The position numbers were made by a program, and so were the translations under genes. From the NCBI GenBank assembly GCA_900550645.1, contig URTA01000002.1, positions 1-64,000 on the forward strand: a stretch of 64,000 nt of DNA, read 5' to 3'. This document shows, one piece after another, positions 44,062 through 53,061 of the stretch (the first letter of the stretch is position 1; every line of letters begins with the position of its first letter). The notes under the pieces are model-generated. The model had not been told where the DNA came from. It ran no database searches and saw only the letters and a list, made by a program, of their open reading frames with translations. This DNA comes from an uncultured Porphyromonadaceae bacterium. Lineage in GTDB: Bacteria > Bacteroidota > Bacteroidia > Bacteroidales > Muribaculaceae.

Positions 44062-45087
44062 TCACCCTTGTTTTGAGGTGATGCCGAGCGCTGCGAGCAT
44101 GGTCTGTGCCTTGCGGCATGTCTCCTCCCATTCGGCTTCTGGGTCGCTGAGAGAGGTTATGCCGCCGCCTGTGTAGATGTACGCTTTGCCGTCGGCCAGC
44201 TGGGCGCACCGCAGGCACACGTTGAAGCGGAACTCGGTCGGACTATCGATATAACCGAAGTAGCCGCCATAGCATGAGCGGTCGTGTTTTTCGAGCCTCC
44301 TGATGAGCGATATGCTCGCATCCTTTGGATAGCCGCCGAGGGCGGGGGTGGGGGATAGGTCAGCGAGCAGTTGTTGCAGACAGTTTGAATTCCAATGTGG
44401 CGGAAGGTCTGCCGTTATGTGTGTGCAGCGGTGTTCAACGCTTCCTGCGCGGAGTGTCTGTGGCTCGGTTGTGACGGGTGTTAGACCGTGCTGGCGGAAC
44501 GTGTCGAAAATCGTGTCGGTAACAATCTGTTGCTCCACAATGTTTTTATCGTCCCATCCCCATTCCTCTGTTGTCCCGGCTGGGCGTGTCCCGGCGAGTG
44601 ACATGGTGTGGAGAGTGCCGTTATGAGCCTCGAGCAGCAATTCCGGGCTTGCGCCTATCCATGAGCCAGTAGCAGGTGTGTCGAATTGGAATATGCACGC
44701 ATCAGGGTAAAGTCTGTCGAGGTTGCGGAAGAGTTGTTCTGTCCCCAACTCTGTCTGATGTATTGACACGCGGCTTATAACGGTCTTGCCACTGGTGTCG
44801 TTTTCGCGGTGGTAGCGAGCAGTTGTAGCTACGTTTTGGAGGTGCTGTTCGCGAGAGGTCGCTGCTTCTGGCAATGTGTTGTGCCTCTCAATATTGACTA
44901 ATGGGCTGAAATCTGTAGCGGCGTTGTCTGTAGGGATTGATAGAATCAGATGCTCTCCGGTGTCAAACGGCGAGATGACAAATCCCGGTATTTGCAGTCC
45001 ATTGCAGATACTGTCCGATGAACCGCCAATGCGAGTGCCGTCAGGCAAGCGCAGCTGCCATTCGCATTTATGTGATGCTGTTTCCAC
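44062..45087 (-). CDS. menF: Isochorismate synthase / chorismate-binding enzyme
   Basis: A 341-residue chorismate-utilising enzyme. The C-terminal two thirds carry the family's conserved blocks: LAGTRPAGTTEEWGWDDKNI followed by VEQQIVTD, HITADLPPHW, LSPTPALGGYPKDASISLIR and the glycine-rich CYGGYFGYID. The length and the small N-terminal part fit MenF-type isochorismate synthases that begin menaquinone synthesis. An anthranilate or aminodeoxychorismate role is less likely because no trp or pab genes are near. menD and menB are not in the window. Starts five bases after rimO and ends converging with the DUF5686 gene. Confidence 0.85.
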   Translation of the reverse strand: METASHKCEWQLRLPDGTRIGGSSDSICNGLQIPGFVISPFDTGEHLILSIPTDNAATDFSPLVNIERHNTLPEAATSREQHLQNVATTARYHRENDTSGKTVISRVSIHQTELGTEQLFRNLDRLYPDACIFQFDTPATGSWIGASPELLLEAHNGTLHTMSLAGTRPAGTTEEWGWDDKNIVEQQIVTDTIFDTFRQHGLTPVTTEPQTLRAGSVEHRCTHITADLPPHWNSNCLQQLLADLSPTPALGGYPKDASISLIRRLEKHDRSCYGGYFGYIDSPTEFRFNVCLRCAQLADGKAYIYTGGGITSLSDPEAEWEETCRKAQTMLAALGITSKQG

Positions 45088-45092
45088 TGTAG

Positions 45093-46418
45093 TCAGTTGG
45101 CTGTTGCCGTTATTTGTCGTCCGTACAGTTCAAATTCTGCCGCGTCGGTCACTTCGACTTCGATGTAGTCGCCTGGCTTTGCATCAGTGCGGTCAACTAT
45201 CAGTTCCGGGTCAACCTCCGGGCTGTCCCATTGCGTGCGGCACACAGCAGAGCCGTCGGCATTGACAGTGTCAACAACGACAGTCAGCCGCTTGCCGATC
45301 ATTTCCTGTTGCAGTTCAAGGGAAATCTCCTGCTGGAGCTTCATCAGCGTGTCGAGGCGTTGTTGCTTGGTCTCTTCGGGTACATCGTCGGCGAGGTGCA
45401 TGGCTGCGTAAGTGCCTTCCTCCTCGCTGTATGCAAATGCCCCCATGCGCTCAAACCGCACTGTGCGCACAAAATCGAGCAGCTCCTGGAAATCCTCTTC
45501 GGTCTCGCCTGGGAAGCCCACCATGAGCGTCGTCCGCAGCTTCAGGTCTGGAACTTCGCGGCGCATGCGGTCTATGAGCTGCAATGTTTCCTCTTTGTTG
45601 ATATGGCGGCGCATGGCAGTGAGCATCTTGTCGGAGATGTGCTGCAGGGCAATGTCCATATACGAGCATACGTTGTCACGGCGGCGCATCACCTCGAGAA
45701 CATCGTATGGGAAGTCAGAGGGGTAGGCATAGTGCAGGCGTATGCGGCGTACACCGGGTATGTCGGCTAAGCAGTCTACGAGCTGGGCAAGGCGGTGTCC
45801 GCCGTACAGGTCAATGCCGTATGAGGACAGGTCTTGTGCTATCACGTTGAGTTCCGAAACACCGGACTTCACCAAATCGCGCACTTCCTCCTCGATTTCC
45901 TCCATGGGGCGGGAGGTGTGCCGCCCTGTGATGAGGGGTATTGCGCAGAATGCGCAGAAGCGGTTGCAGCCCTCGGAAATTTTCAGATACGTCGTATGCG
46001 GCGGGGTGGTCACAGTTCGCTGCCACTCCTTGACCGCTGTTTTCGTGGGGGCGACATCCGGCAGCGAGGTGACGAAGGCGTTCCAGTCAAATTTGCCGTA
46101 CCACAGGTCAACTTCGGGTATCGCCTCTTTCAGTTCGTCCATGTACCGCTGTGACAGGCATCCCATGACGGCAATTTTGCCTATATCGCCGTTCCCTTTC
46201 ATTTGGGCGAGTTGCAGCAGCATATTGACGGATTCCTCCTTGGCATCGCCTATGAACCCGCAGGTGTTGACGACAACATATTCCCCCGCCGGTGTCTCCG
46301 GGTCGTGGCTCATGGTGTACCCTTTGGCGGAAAGGCGGCGCAGCAGCCTCTCCGAGTCAATAAGGTTTTTGGAGCAACCGAGGGAAATTATGTCTATCCT
46401 GTTGTGTGTGAACGGCAT
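45093..46418 (-). CDS. rimO: Ribosomal protein S12 methylthiotransferase
   Basis: A 441-residue radical-SAM enzyme that adds a methylthio group to an aspartate of ribosomal protein S12. Domains: N-terminal UPF0004 (ISLGCSKNLIDSERLLRRL, with cluster Cys residues at VNTCGFIGDAKEES and VMGCLSQRY), radical SAM core with CNRFCAFCAIP (CxxxCxxC) near 142, and a C-terminal TRAM domain. RimO rather than MiaB is indicated by the GCSKN and FCAFCAIP forms. Lies 18 bases downstream of ftsY, a neighbourhood I associate with Bacteroidetes. Confidence 0.95.
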   Translation of the reverse strand: MPFTHNRIDIISLGCSKNLIDSERLLRRLSAKGYTMSHDPETPAGEYVVVNTCGFIGDAKEESVNMLLQLAQMKGNGDIGKIAVMGCLSQRYMDELKEAIPEVDLWYGKFDWNAFVTSLPDVAPTKTAVKEWQRTVTTPPHTTYLKISEGCNRFCAFCAIPLITGRHTSRPMEEIEEEVRDLVKSGVSELNVIAQDLSSYGIDLYGGHRLAQLVDCLADIPGVRRIRLHYAYPSDFPYDVLEVMRRRDNVCSYMDIALQHISDKMLTAMRRHINKEETLQLIDRMRREVPDLKLRTTLMVGFPGETEEDFQELLDFVRTVRFERMGAFAYSEEEGTYAAMHLADDVPEETKQQRLDTLMKLQQEISLELQQEMIGKRLTVVVDTVNADGSAVCRTQWDSPEVDPELIVDRTDAKPGDYIEVEVTDAAEFELYGRQITATAN

Positions 46419-46436
46419 TTCTGATATTGTATGTGT

Positions 46437-47417
46437 TTATTTTTCGATGGCTGACTGGAACAGCGAGCGCACATACTCCGTGGGGCGGAATATCTGCAGG
46501 TCGCCTATTTGCTCGCCTATGCCTATGTATTTTACAGGTATCTTGAACTGGTCGCAGATGCCGATTATCGCACCTCCCTTGGCAGTGCCGTCGAGTTTGG
46601 TGACAGCCATGCAGTTCACGTCGGTCGCAGCGATGAACTGGCGAGCCTGTTCTATGGCATTTTGCCCTGTCGAAGCGTCGAGCACCAACAGTATCTCCTG
46701 CGGAGCCTCGGGTACGACACGCTGCATCACGCGCTTGATTTTTGACAGCTCGTTCATCAGTCCGGCCTTGTTGTGCAGACGGCCTGCCGTGTCTATGATT
46801 ACAACGTCTGCACCTCGAGCTTTGGCAGACTCGAGCGTGTCGAAAGCCACGGCTGCCGGGTCGCTGCCCATTTGCTGTTTCACTACAGGCACGCCTACAC
46901 GCTCTCCCCAGATGGAAAGCTGCTCAATGGCGGCAGCCCGGTATGTGTCGGCTGCACCGAGTACAACCTTGTTGCCGGCTTGTTTGTACATGTGCGCCAG
47001 CTTGCCTATGGTTGTGGTCTTGCCTACGCCGTTCACACCGACTACGAGTATGACGTATGGTGTGCCTTTCGACTTGTCAACGGCGAAATCGTCATCGCGC
47101 TCATCGTCGGCCACGGCGTTCTCCCCGATCATGTCGCATATTTCGGAGCATAGGATGTTGGCGAGTTCCTCGGTATTGACGTACTTGTCGCGGGCAACGC
47201 GCTCCTTGAGCCTGTCAATGATTTTGACAGTCGTGTCAACGCCCACGTCGCTGGTGACGAAAGCCTCTTCGAGGTCATCGAGAAAATCATCGTCAACAGT
47301 TTTTTTGCCGACGATGACGCGGGTGATTTTTTCCCACATCCCTTGCTTGGTCTTTTGCAGACCGGAGTCGAGCTTTTCCTTCTTCTCTCGACTGAACAGT
47401 TTCTTCAGAAAACCCAT
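46437..47417 (-). CDS. ftsY: Signal recognition particle receptor FtsY
   Basis: A 326-residue SRP GTPase that docks ribosome-SRP complexes at the inner membrane. A short basic N-terminus replaces the long acidic A domain found in enterobacteria. The N domain precedes the G domain with VVGVNGVGKTTTIGKLA (P loop), DTYRAAAIEQLSIW, VIIDTAGRLHNK and TKLDGTAKGGAIIGI. Length typical for Bacteroidetes. Follows tamB by 50 bases and precedes rimO by 18 bases. Confidence 0.96.
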   Translation of the reverse strand: MGFLKKLFSREKKEKLDSGLQKTKQGMWEKITRVIVGKKTVDDDFLDDLEEAFVTSDVGVDTTVKIIDRLKERVARDKYVNTEELANILCSEICDMIGENAVADDERDDDFAVDKSKGTPYVILVVGVNGVGKTTTIGKLAHMYKQAGNKVVLGAADTYRAAAIEQLSIWGERVGVPVVKQQMGSDPAAVAFDTLESAKARGADVVIIDTAGRLHNKAGLMNELSKIKRVMQRVVPEAPQEILLVLDASTGQNAIEQARQFIAATDVNCMAVTKLDGTAKGGAIIGICDQFKIPVKYIGIGEQIGDLQIFRPTEYVRSLFQSAIEK

Positions 47418-47467
47418 TTGGTAATATATTTTGCGCGAAGTTAATCAAAAATATCATGCCTGTCAAA

Positions 47468-50400
47468 TCACTGATGCTCTTTTGTCTCTATGACAGCTTC
47501 TTGCGGAGGCACAGAATCAGGGATTTCGGTGTTGTCGCGTTTCTTCCTGCGGCGCAGGAACGAGAACGGGTTGTCGAAATCCTTGCGGTATATTATGCCT
47601 ATGCCCTGGGTGGTCAGGGCTGACTTGAGGTAGTAATTCTGGTCATTGTAATGGTTGTATGCCTTCAGCCGCAGGTTGCCGCTGCGGTTGAGCAGGTACT
47701 CGATGTCAAAGTCGCCGACAAATGTGGTGTTGGATGTAGCCTTGTCGCGGTATCCGAAATTGCCGTTGAGCAGCAGCCTGTTGTTGAGCAGCCGCGAGGA
47801 GAGTGCCACGTCAACTTCTGTGTCGGAGAAGTCACCCTTGTCCGAGCGCAGCGACGGCGCAATGGTGAGTTTGTCGGTGAGCTGCGAGAGCATGTTTGAA
47901 ATCTGCGAGGTAACGGTGGCTGAAGCTACCGACGTGAGTTCGCCTCGGTTGCCGCTTGTCGCCATGTATTCCGGCGTGTAGAAGCGGTTGAGGGCGAGCA
48001 GGTAAATGATTTGCCGGCTCATCATGTCTTCGGTCGAGATGATGCTCTTTACTTTTCGGGCCACATCCTGTGTAAGTGTGGGCAGCTCGATGTCGAATGA
48101 AATTTCCGGTGCTTCGAGGTCGCCCTTCACAGCCAGGACTGCATCTACAGGCACATTGGTGCGGTTCAGGTCGCGGTCTGTGGTGAAGCTCTTGTCGAGG
48201 TCGGCAAGGTTGGTGTTGACGCGGTAAATGGCGTTTATGTCGAGTATCGCCTTGAACGGGTCGCCGTTGAACGAGATGTTGCTGCCAGGGCGTATTGTGA
48301 AGTCCTTGAGTATGAGGTCTTGCAGCGTGAAGTTGTACATGCCGTCAGAGAGGGTGTACTTGCCGTACATGGTCATTTCGTCGCTGTCCGAAGAATAGCC
48401 TATCTGCATCGCTCCCGAGCCATGGGCGCGTATCTTGTCGCCGCCCACGGGATCCATGACGAGTATCATTTCGGCTTGAGGCGTGACAGTGGCGCGTATG
48501 TCGAGAGCGAACACAGAGGGGCGGCTCTGCTGTTGTTCCTCTTGCTTCTTGCGGAATCGCTTGACGAAGTCGGGTTCGGTGTCTGTGGCGGCCTTCTCCT
48601 CCTCTTCCTTGCGCTTCTTCTCTTCGGCACGCCGGTCGGAGAAGGTGAGGAAGTTGTAGTCGGCAGCCGCTTCCGAATCGTTCAATACAAATGTGAACAC
48701 AGATTTCGGTGCTACCGCCATGTCTACCATTATGCCTACATAGCCCGGATAGCCGGTTATAGTGCCTCCGCCGTTGCCGTATATTTTGCCGTACCAGTCG
48801 GGGTTGATTTTTGCGTCAGTGTTGTAGCACAGCAAGTTGCGCGCATTGTCTACGCGGAAATCGAATGCAGGGTTGTGGAAATAGTCGTGTGTCAGCGTGC
48901 CGCTGAACACGCCGGAGTTGCCGTACTGGTCGTATATGCGGAACGAGGGTACGCGGATGTGTCCCGGGTCGATGATTACCGAGTCTGAACCTGAATAATA
49001 CACATTCGTATAGTCCACCTTCATGGTGAGAGTGTCGGCAAACACCCGTCCGGTCATGTCGATGTCCTTGAATGTTCCGTACAGTTTCACCTTGCCGGAG
49101 GCGCGGCCTGATATTTCGGAGGTGAAAGCCGACATAAACGGCTGGAGGAACTTGATGTTCACCTTGTTGGTGTTCATGTCAAACGACAGCGAGTCGCGTT
49201 TCACCCAGACTCCGCCGTCTATGAGCGCGCTTCGGTGTCCCTCGTCGGTGATGTCTGCGCCTATTGCCACTTTCATCTCCTGCGGGTCCCAGCGTCCTGA
49301 CAGCTCCGCGTCGCCGAGCCGTCCGCCGTTGTAGGTCAGGTTTGTGACTTTAAGCCCCTCTGTGTGTGCGTCCATGGTTTTCAGGTCGAAGAGGGAGCGA
49401 GCCACGGCTTTCCCTGTCGCCCTGCCGCCGAAGGTGACATAGTTGATGTTGAGCGTCTCGAACAGGTAGTCGAGGTCGATGTCGCTTAGGTCAACTGTCA
49501 GCGTGTCGTCGGGATCTTTCGAGGCATAGCCGTGTATGTTGACAAACTGGTCCTTATGCCATACGCTCACATTCTCTACGGAGAGCCGTCCGTTGTCAAA
49601 GCTCACATTGCCGTCACCGATGTGCCACACGGCATCAGCCACATGAAATTTCGATGGAAGTATGTGCAGCCCGAAGCTGCGGCTGTTGTCATTGCCTTTG
49701 GAGGCTGACATTTCCATTGCCACGTCGCCGGTGTACTTCTTGGGACGGTTCAAGTCCCAGTTCACATTGGCCCGCAGCTTGTCGCCATTGCCGAAGGCGG
49801 ACAGCCTGACATCAACGTCTGTGTTGTTCTTGCCTGGCAGGATTGTGCCTAAGTCGAGCATCGATGTGCGGTTGATGCCGTCGAGGCGTGCCTGCAGGTA
49901 TGTGCCTCGTATCAGCTTGTTTGTGCCTTGTTGCAGATATGGTATGTCAACATTGACGGACGCAGTTTCAGTGTTGCCGTCAACAGCTCCGGTGATGCGT
50001 ATGTCTGTCAGCAGCCGTACCGGCAGGTTGAAATATTCGGGCAGCGTGTTGTCGTCATTGATGGTGATGTCGAAATCGAGGTTTTGGCCGGCAGTGCTGT
50101 ATGCCTTGTCGTATCCTGGCATCAATGCAGGTACGGAGTGTGCAGCAATGGCGGTCATGGTCTGCGGCAGCCGCGAAATGTCGAAAGTGCCGGTTACGAT
50201 GCCGTCGATGAAATCGCTGTGCAGTGTCACGGTGCGTGCCTCGCCTGCTTCAGCCGCGAGGTGTATGTTGCCGATGTGCAGCGGATTGCGTCCCTGGCTG
50301 TGGATGCTGAAATCTGACAGGGATACGCTTCCTGTCGCGGTGTTCGGGTCAAGTCCGTTGACATGGACATCGATGTTGCCGCTGAATGAGCGCGAGGCAA

Positions 50401-52033
50401 GGGCTTTGGCAGCGGTGAACCGTGAGGGCGAGAATCGTCCTATCTGCACAGTTGCATCAATTACCGATGCTTTGCCGTTGATTGTCGCATTTCCGTCAGC
50501 TTGTAGCGCGAGGTCAGTGTCATCGACGGAGACTTTGCCGCTGACTTGCTTGCCGTCTTTGGTTACATTGGCAAGTATGTTGTTGAAATTCTGTCCGTTG
50601 AAGAATATGTTGCGCAGGTCAATGTCTGCCGAGCCGTTCACGTCGCCGTTGCCGATGGTGACATCAGCATCTGTATTGACCGCGATGTTCCCAAGTTTGG
50701 GGTTGTCAAGTAGTGTCCCGAGGTTGAATCCGGGTGTGGCGGCGTGACCTGATATGGCAAACAGCCCTTTTCTCGAGAAGTCCACCATGAAGTCTGCCTC
50801 AACGCCTCCGATGCTCGTGTTGACTGTGGCATCTGCATCAGCGCGTAGATTTTGCAGCGAGCCTCGCATTGACACAGTGAAGTCGCCAAGCCGCGTTATC
50901 ATTCCTCGCGTCTTTTCTGGCATTGACGGTATGAACGATAATATGCGCGACATCCCCTCACGAGTTACTTTTGCGGCAAATTGGTTGACCGTCAGCTGTA
51001 TGTCTTCGATTGACGAGAAATCGCTCATACGGGCCTTTGCCAGCAGGGAGATGCTGTTGTCGGCGGTGCGCAGGTCGAGGTGGTCGATGCTGACGCTTTT
51101 TGTGTCGCCGTCTGCTTTCAGGTTCAATGTGGCAGGGCTGTTGAAATCTGCAAGCCCGGGAAGGAATGCGCTGAAATCGGACGGTGTGATGCGTGTGTTG
51201 TCGAGCGCGATGTTGTGGTGCGTGCGTTTCAAAGCCGGGACTATGTCACCGTAGCCGTTGTATGACAGGTGGAACTCGCCTGGGTCAATACGTGTGCCCG
51301 GCAGCTGTATGGTCAGCCCTACGACATCGAGCTTGTTTGGCGTGAGGTGGACGAGACAGGCAATCTTGTCAATGGTCAGCCCTGACTTTTCACGCAGGGC
51401 GAGCCTGCGCAGGTCTATCGAGAAATCGTCATTTTTGAGCCGTGGCATTGTCACGTCCATGCGCAGGTTCTCGATTTTCAGATGATTGAAGTCTATGCGC
51501 CCATCTGCGAGGCATGGCTTCCACAGCCGGTCAACGGAAATGTCCGCTCGGCGTATGACCACGTTGCGCAGCTTTATGTCAAACTTTGTAGGGGGCTTGT
51601 TGGGGTCTTTCGGCTTGAATGCGTCGATAATGAACTGTATGTTCCACGGCCCTTTTTCCTCTTTCTGCGAGAGTGCGCCGTCGAGTCCGACTATTTCCGC
51701 ATAGTTGAAGCAAATCTTGTGGTCAAAGATGAGTTTGCCCAAATCTATCCCCGCCCCGAGGCGTTTCACGAAAAGGCATTTCCCCCCGTCAGGAGTCGGG
51801 ACATTAACGTCAGTCAGCCGCACTTCGCCGCTTGGAGAAAGGTATACAGAGCCGATGCTCACTTCCGTCCCGAGCAGCTTCGACAGTTCGCTTTGCGCTG
51901 TCTTGCGTATCTGATTCTGCACCGGCGGCAATGAAATTGCCACATATATAAGCACATACAGCCCCACTACAGCCAGTATGGTGGCGAATAGGATGCTGCG
52001 TATGACGCGGTACAGGCTTTTCAGACTTTTCAT
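47468..52033 (-). CDS. tamB: TamB-like translocation/assembly module protein (DUF490)
   Basis: A 1521-residue inner-membrane-anchored periplasm-spanning protein. The N-terminal membrane helix (about 13-35) and the AsmA-like opening (LGTEVSIGSVYLSPSGEVRLTD) are followed by very long beta-strand repeats, consistent with a beta-groove that carries lipids or helps outer-membrane protein insertion. The C-terminal DUF490 part includes a Lys/Glu-rich segment (EEKKRKEEEEKAATDTEP near 1135) and then LILKDFTIRPGSNISFNGDP, VSSxL-like repeats and an NYYLKSALTTQGIGIIYRKDF ending. A promoter lies just upstream. No tamA-like gene is adjacent. Confidence 0.88.
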   Translation of the reverse strand: MKSLKSLYRVIRSILFATILAVVGLYVLIYVAISLPPVQNQIRKTAQSELSKLLGTEVSIGSVYLSPSGEVRLTDVNVPTPDGGKCLFVKRLGAGIDLGKLIFDHKICFNYAEIVGLDGALSQKEEKGPWNIQFIIDAFKPKDPNKPPTKFDIKLRNVVIRRADISVDRLWKPCLADGRIDFNHLKIENLRMDVTMPRLKNDDFSIDLRRLALREKSGLTIDKIACLVHLTPNKLDVVGLTIQLPGTRIDPGEFHLSYNGYGDIVPALKRTHHNIALDNTRITPSDFSAFLPGLADFNSPATLNLKADGDTKSVSIDHLDLRTADNSISLLAKARMSDFSSIEDIQLTVNQFAAKVTREGMSRILSFIPSMPEKTRGMITRLGDFTVSMRGSLQNLRADADATVNTSIGGVEADFMVDFSRKGLFAISGHAATPGFNLGTLLDNPKLGNIAVNTDADVTIGNGDVNGSADIDLRNIFFNGQNFNNILANVTKDGKQVSGKVSVDDTDLALQADGNATINGKASVIDATVQIGRFSPSRFTAAKALASRSFSGNIDVHVNGLDPNTATGSVSLSDFSIHSQGRNPLHIGNIHLAAEAGEARTVTLHSDFIDGIVTGTFDISRLPQTMTAIAAHSVPALMPGYDKAYSTAGQNLDFDITINDDNTLPEYFNLPVRLLTDIRITGAVDGNTETASVNVDIPYLQQGTNKLIRGTYLQARLDGINRTSMLDLGTILPGKNNTDVDVRLSAFGNGDKLRANVNWDLNRPKKYTGDVAMEMSASKGNDNSRSFGLHILPSKFHVADAVWHIGDGNVSFDNGRLSVENVSVWHKDQFVNIHGYASKDPDDTLTVDLSDIDLDYLFETLNINYVTFGGRATGKAVARSLFDLKTMDAHTEGLKVTNLTYNGGRLGDAELSGRWDPQEMKVAIGADITDEGHRSALIDGGVWVKRDSLSFDMNTNKVNIKFLQPFMSAFTSEISGRASGKVKLYGTFKDIDMTGRVFADTLTMKVDYTNVYYSGSDSVIIDPGHIRVPSFRIYDQYGNSGVFSGTLTHDYFHNPAFDFRVDNARNLLCYNTDAKINPDWYGKIYGNGGGTITGYPGYVGIMVDMAVAPKSVFTFVLNDSEAAADYNFLTFSDRRAEEKKRKEEEEKAATDTEPDFVKRFRKKQEEQQQSRPSVFALDIRATVTPQAEMILVMDPVGGDKIRAHGSGAMQIGYSSDSDEMTMYGKYTLSDGMYNFTLQDLILKDFTIRPGSNISFNGDPFKAILDINAIYRVNTNLADLDKSFTTDRDLNRTNVPVDAVLAVKGDLEAPEISFDIELPTLTQDVARKVKSIISTEDMMSRQIIYLLALNRFYTPEYMATSGNRGELTSVASATVTSQISNMLSQLTDKLTIAPSLRSDKGDFSDTEVDVALSSRLLNNRLLLNGNFGYRDKATSNTTFVGDFDIEYLLNRSGNLRLKAYNHYNDQNYYLKSALTTQGIGIIYRKDFDNPFSFLRRRKKRDNTEIPDSVPPQEAVIETKEHQ

Positions 52034-52049
52034 AGAAGCGTATATCGTG

Positions 52050-52080
52050 CAAAATTACAAATTTTCGCGCACCTCCGCAA
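52050..52080 (-). promoter_or_regulatory. Promoter of the tamB-ftsY-rimO-menF run
   Basis: On the minus strand TTG (52078-52080), 20 bases, TAATTTTG (52050-52057). Predicted start near 52044, giving a leader of about ten bases before the ATG at 52033. Confidence 0.75.
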
Positions 52081-52188
52081 GCGGATTTTTTGTCGCAGAT
52101 ATGCGTGTTTGTCAGATGGATATTGGAATATTTTTACTACTTTTGCGACTGGTTTTTGGGGATTTTATCCCCTGACATTTATATATCA

Positions 52189-53025
52189 ATGAAATTGTCT
52201 TTTGCAAACGCTATAACGGCTATTGCGGTGCTATTCATCGCAGTGCTTGTCGCGCCTTTGTCCGCATTTGCCGACAGTGGCGGCTCTGGTCGAGGGGAGG
52301 GTTTGAATGTGGTCTTGCTGGGTGATTCCAACACTTGGATAGGCGGTGACGACTGCTCGAAGTCCAAGGGGTGGACGAAGTGGTTCATCGAAAAGTTCAA
52401 GCCCGCATCATGTCGCAGCTATGCCCGCAGCGGCGCGACGTGGACCAACACCGTCTCCACTCGCCTCGACATCAGTGGTTATTCAGAAGTTCTCGGCGAC
52501 AACAATGTGATTTACAATCAGGTAATGCGGCTGGTTGATGCTGTTGACCATGGTGCGCAGGCAGTGCCTGACATAATAATCCTGTATGCCGGCATCAACG
52601 ATGCATGGTTTCAGAACCGCCGTCCAGGCGTATTTGCGGAAATGCCGCAGGACGCATTTGCCGATACGTCCGGGTTCATTACGAGCCGCAGACCGTCGGA
52701 GGTGCTTTCACTTGCCGCGTCGGTGCGGTATGGCTGCGAGTTGCTGATGCAGCATTTTCCCGAGGCGCAGATTGTACTGGTGACTCCGGCGCAAGCCACC
52801 GTCTGCGGGTATGATGAGATACGCAAGGCGGCTGATGTCATTACAGAGTGCGGGCATCGCATGTCGTTGCCTGTTATCTCGCTCGACAAGGGCGGCGGCA
52901 TATACCGGGCGGCGGAAAATGTGAGGCGAACAAACACATACGACGGCGCACATACTTCCGAGCAGGGCGCACGCCGACATGGGTATTTCATAGCAGCCCA
53001 GCTGACAGCGATACTCCAATATTGA
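52189..53025 (+). CDS. Secreted SGNH/GDSL-family hydrolase
   Basis: A 278-residue protein with a signal peptide (about 1-24, ending SAFA). SGNH blocks are visible: VVLLGDSNTW (block I, nucleophile Ser), RSGATWTNT (block II Gly), ILYAGINDAW (block III Asn) and TYDGAHTSEQGARRHG (block V Asp-x-x-His). Such enzymes remove or transfer acetyl or other acyl groups on carbohydrates. Start chosen at ATG 52189, since the upstream frame runs through the promoter region; a TACTTTTG at 52138-52145 may be its -7 element. First of three genes that together look like an O-acylation unit. Confidence 0.88.
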   Translation: MKLSFANAITAIAVLFIAVLVAPLSAFADSGGSGRGEGLNVVLLGDSNTWIGGDDCSKSKGWTKWFIEKFKPASCRSYARSGATWTNTVSTRLDISGYSEVLGDNNVIYNQVMRLVDAVDHGAQAVPDIIILYAGINDAWFQNRRPGVFAEMPQDAFADTSGFITSRRPSEVLSLAASVRYGCELLMQHFPEAQIVLVTPAQATVCGYDEIRKAADVITECGHRMSLPVISLDKGGGIYRAAENVRRTNTYDGAHTSEQGARRHGYFIAAQLTAILQY

Positions 53026-53061
53026 ATATAATTATTCACCATATACACACACTGGTTTACA

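Noticed and set aside
45742..47424. 560-codon open frame on the plus strand opposite rimO and ftsY
   Set aside because: It mirrors two well-identified genes, is Ser/Arg/Thr rich and matches no family; a shadow of high-GC coding.
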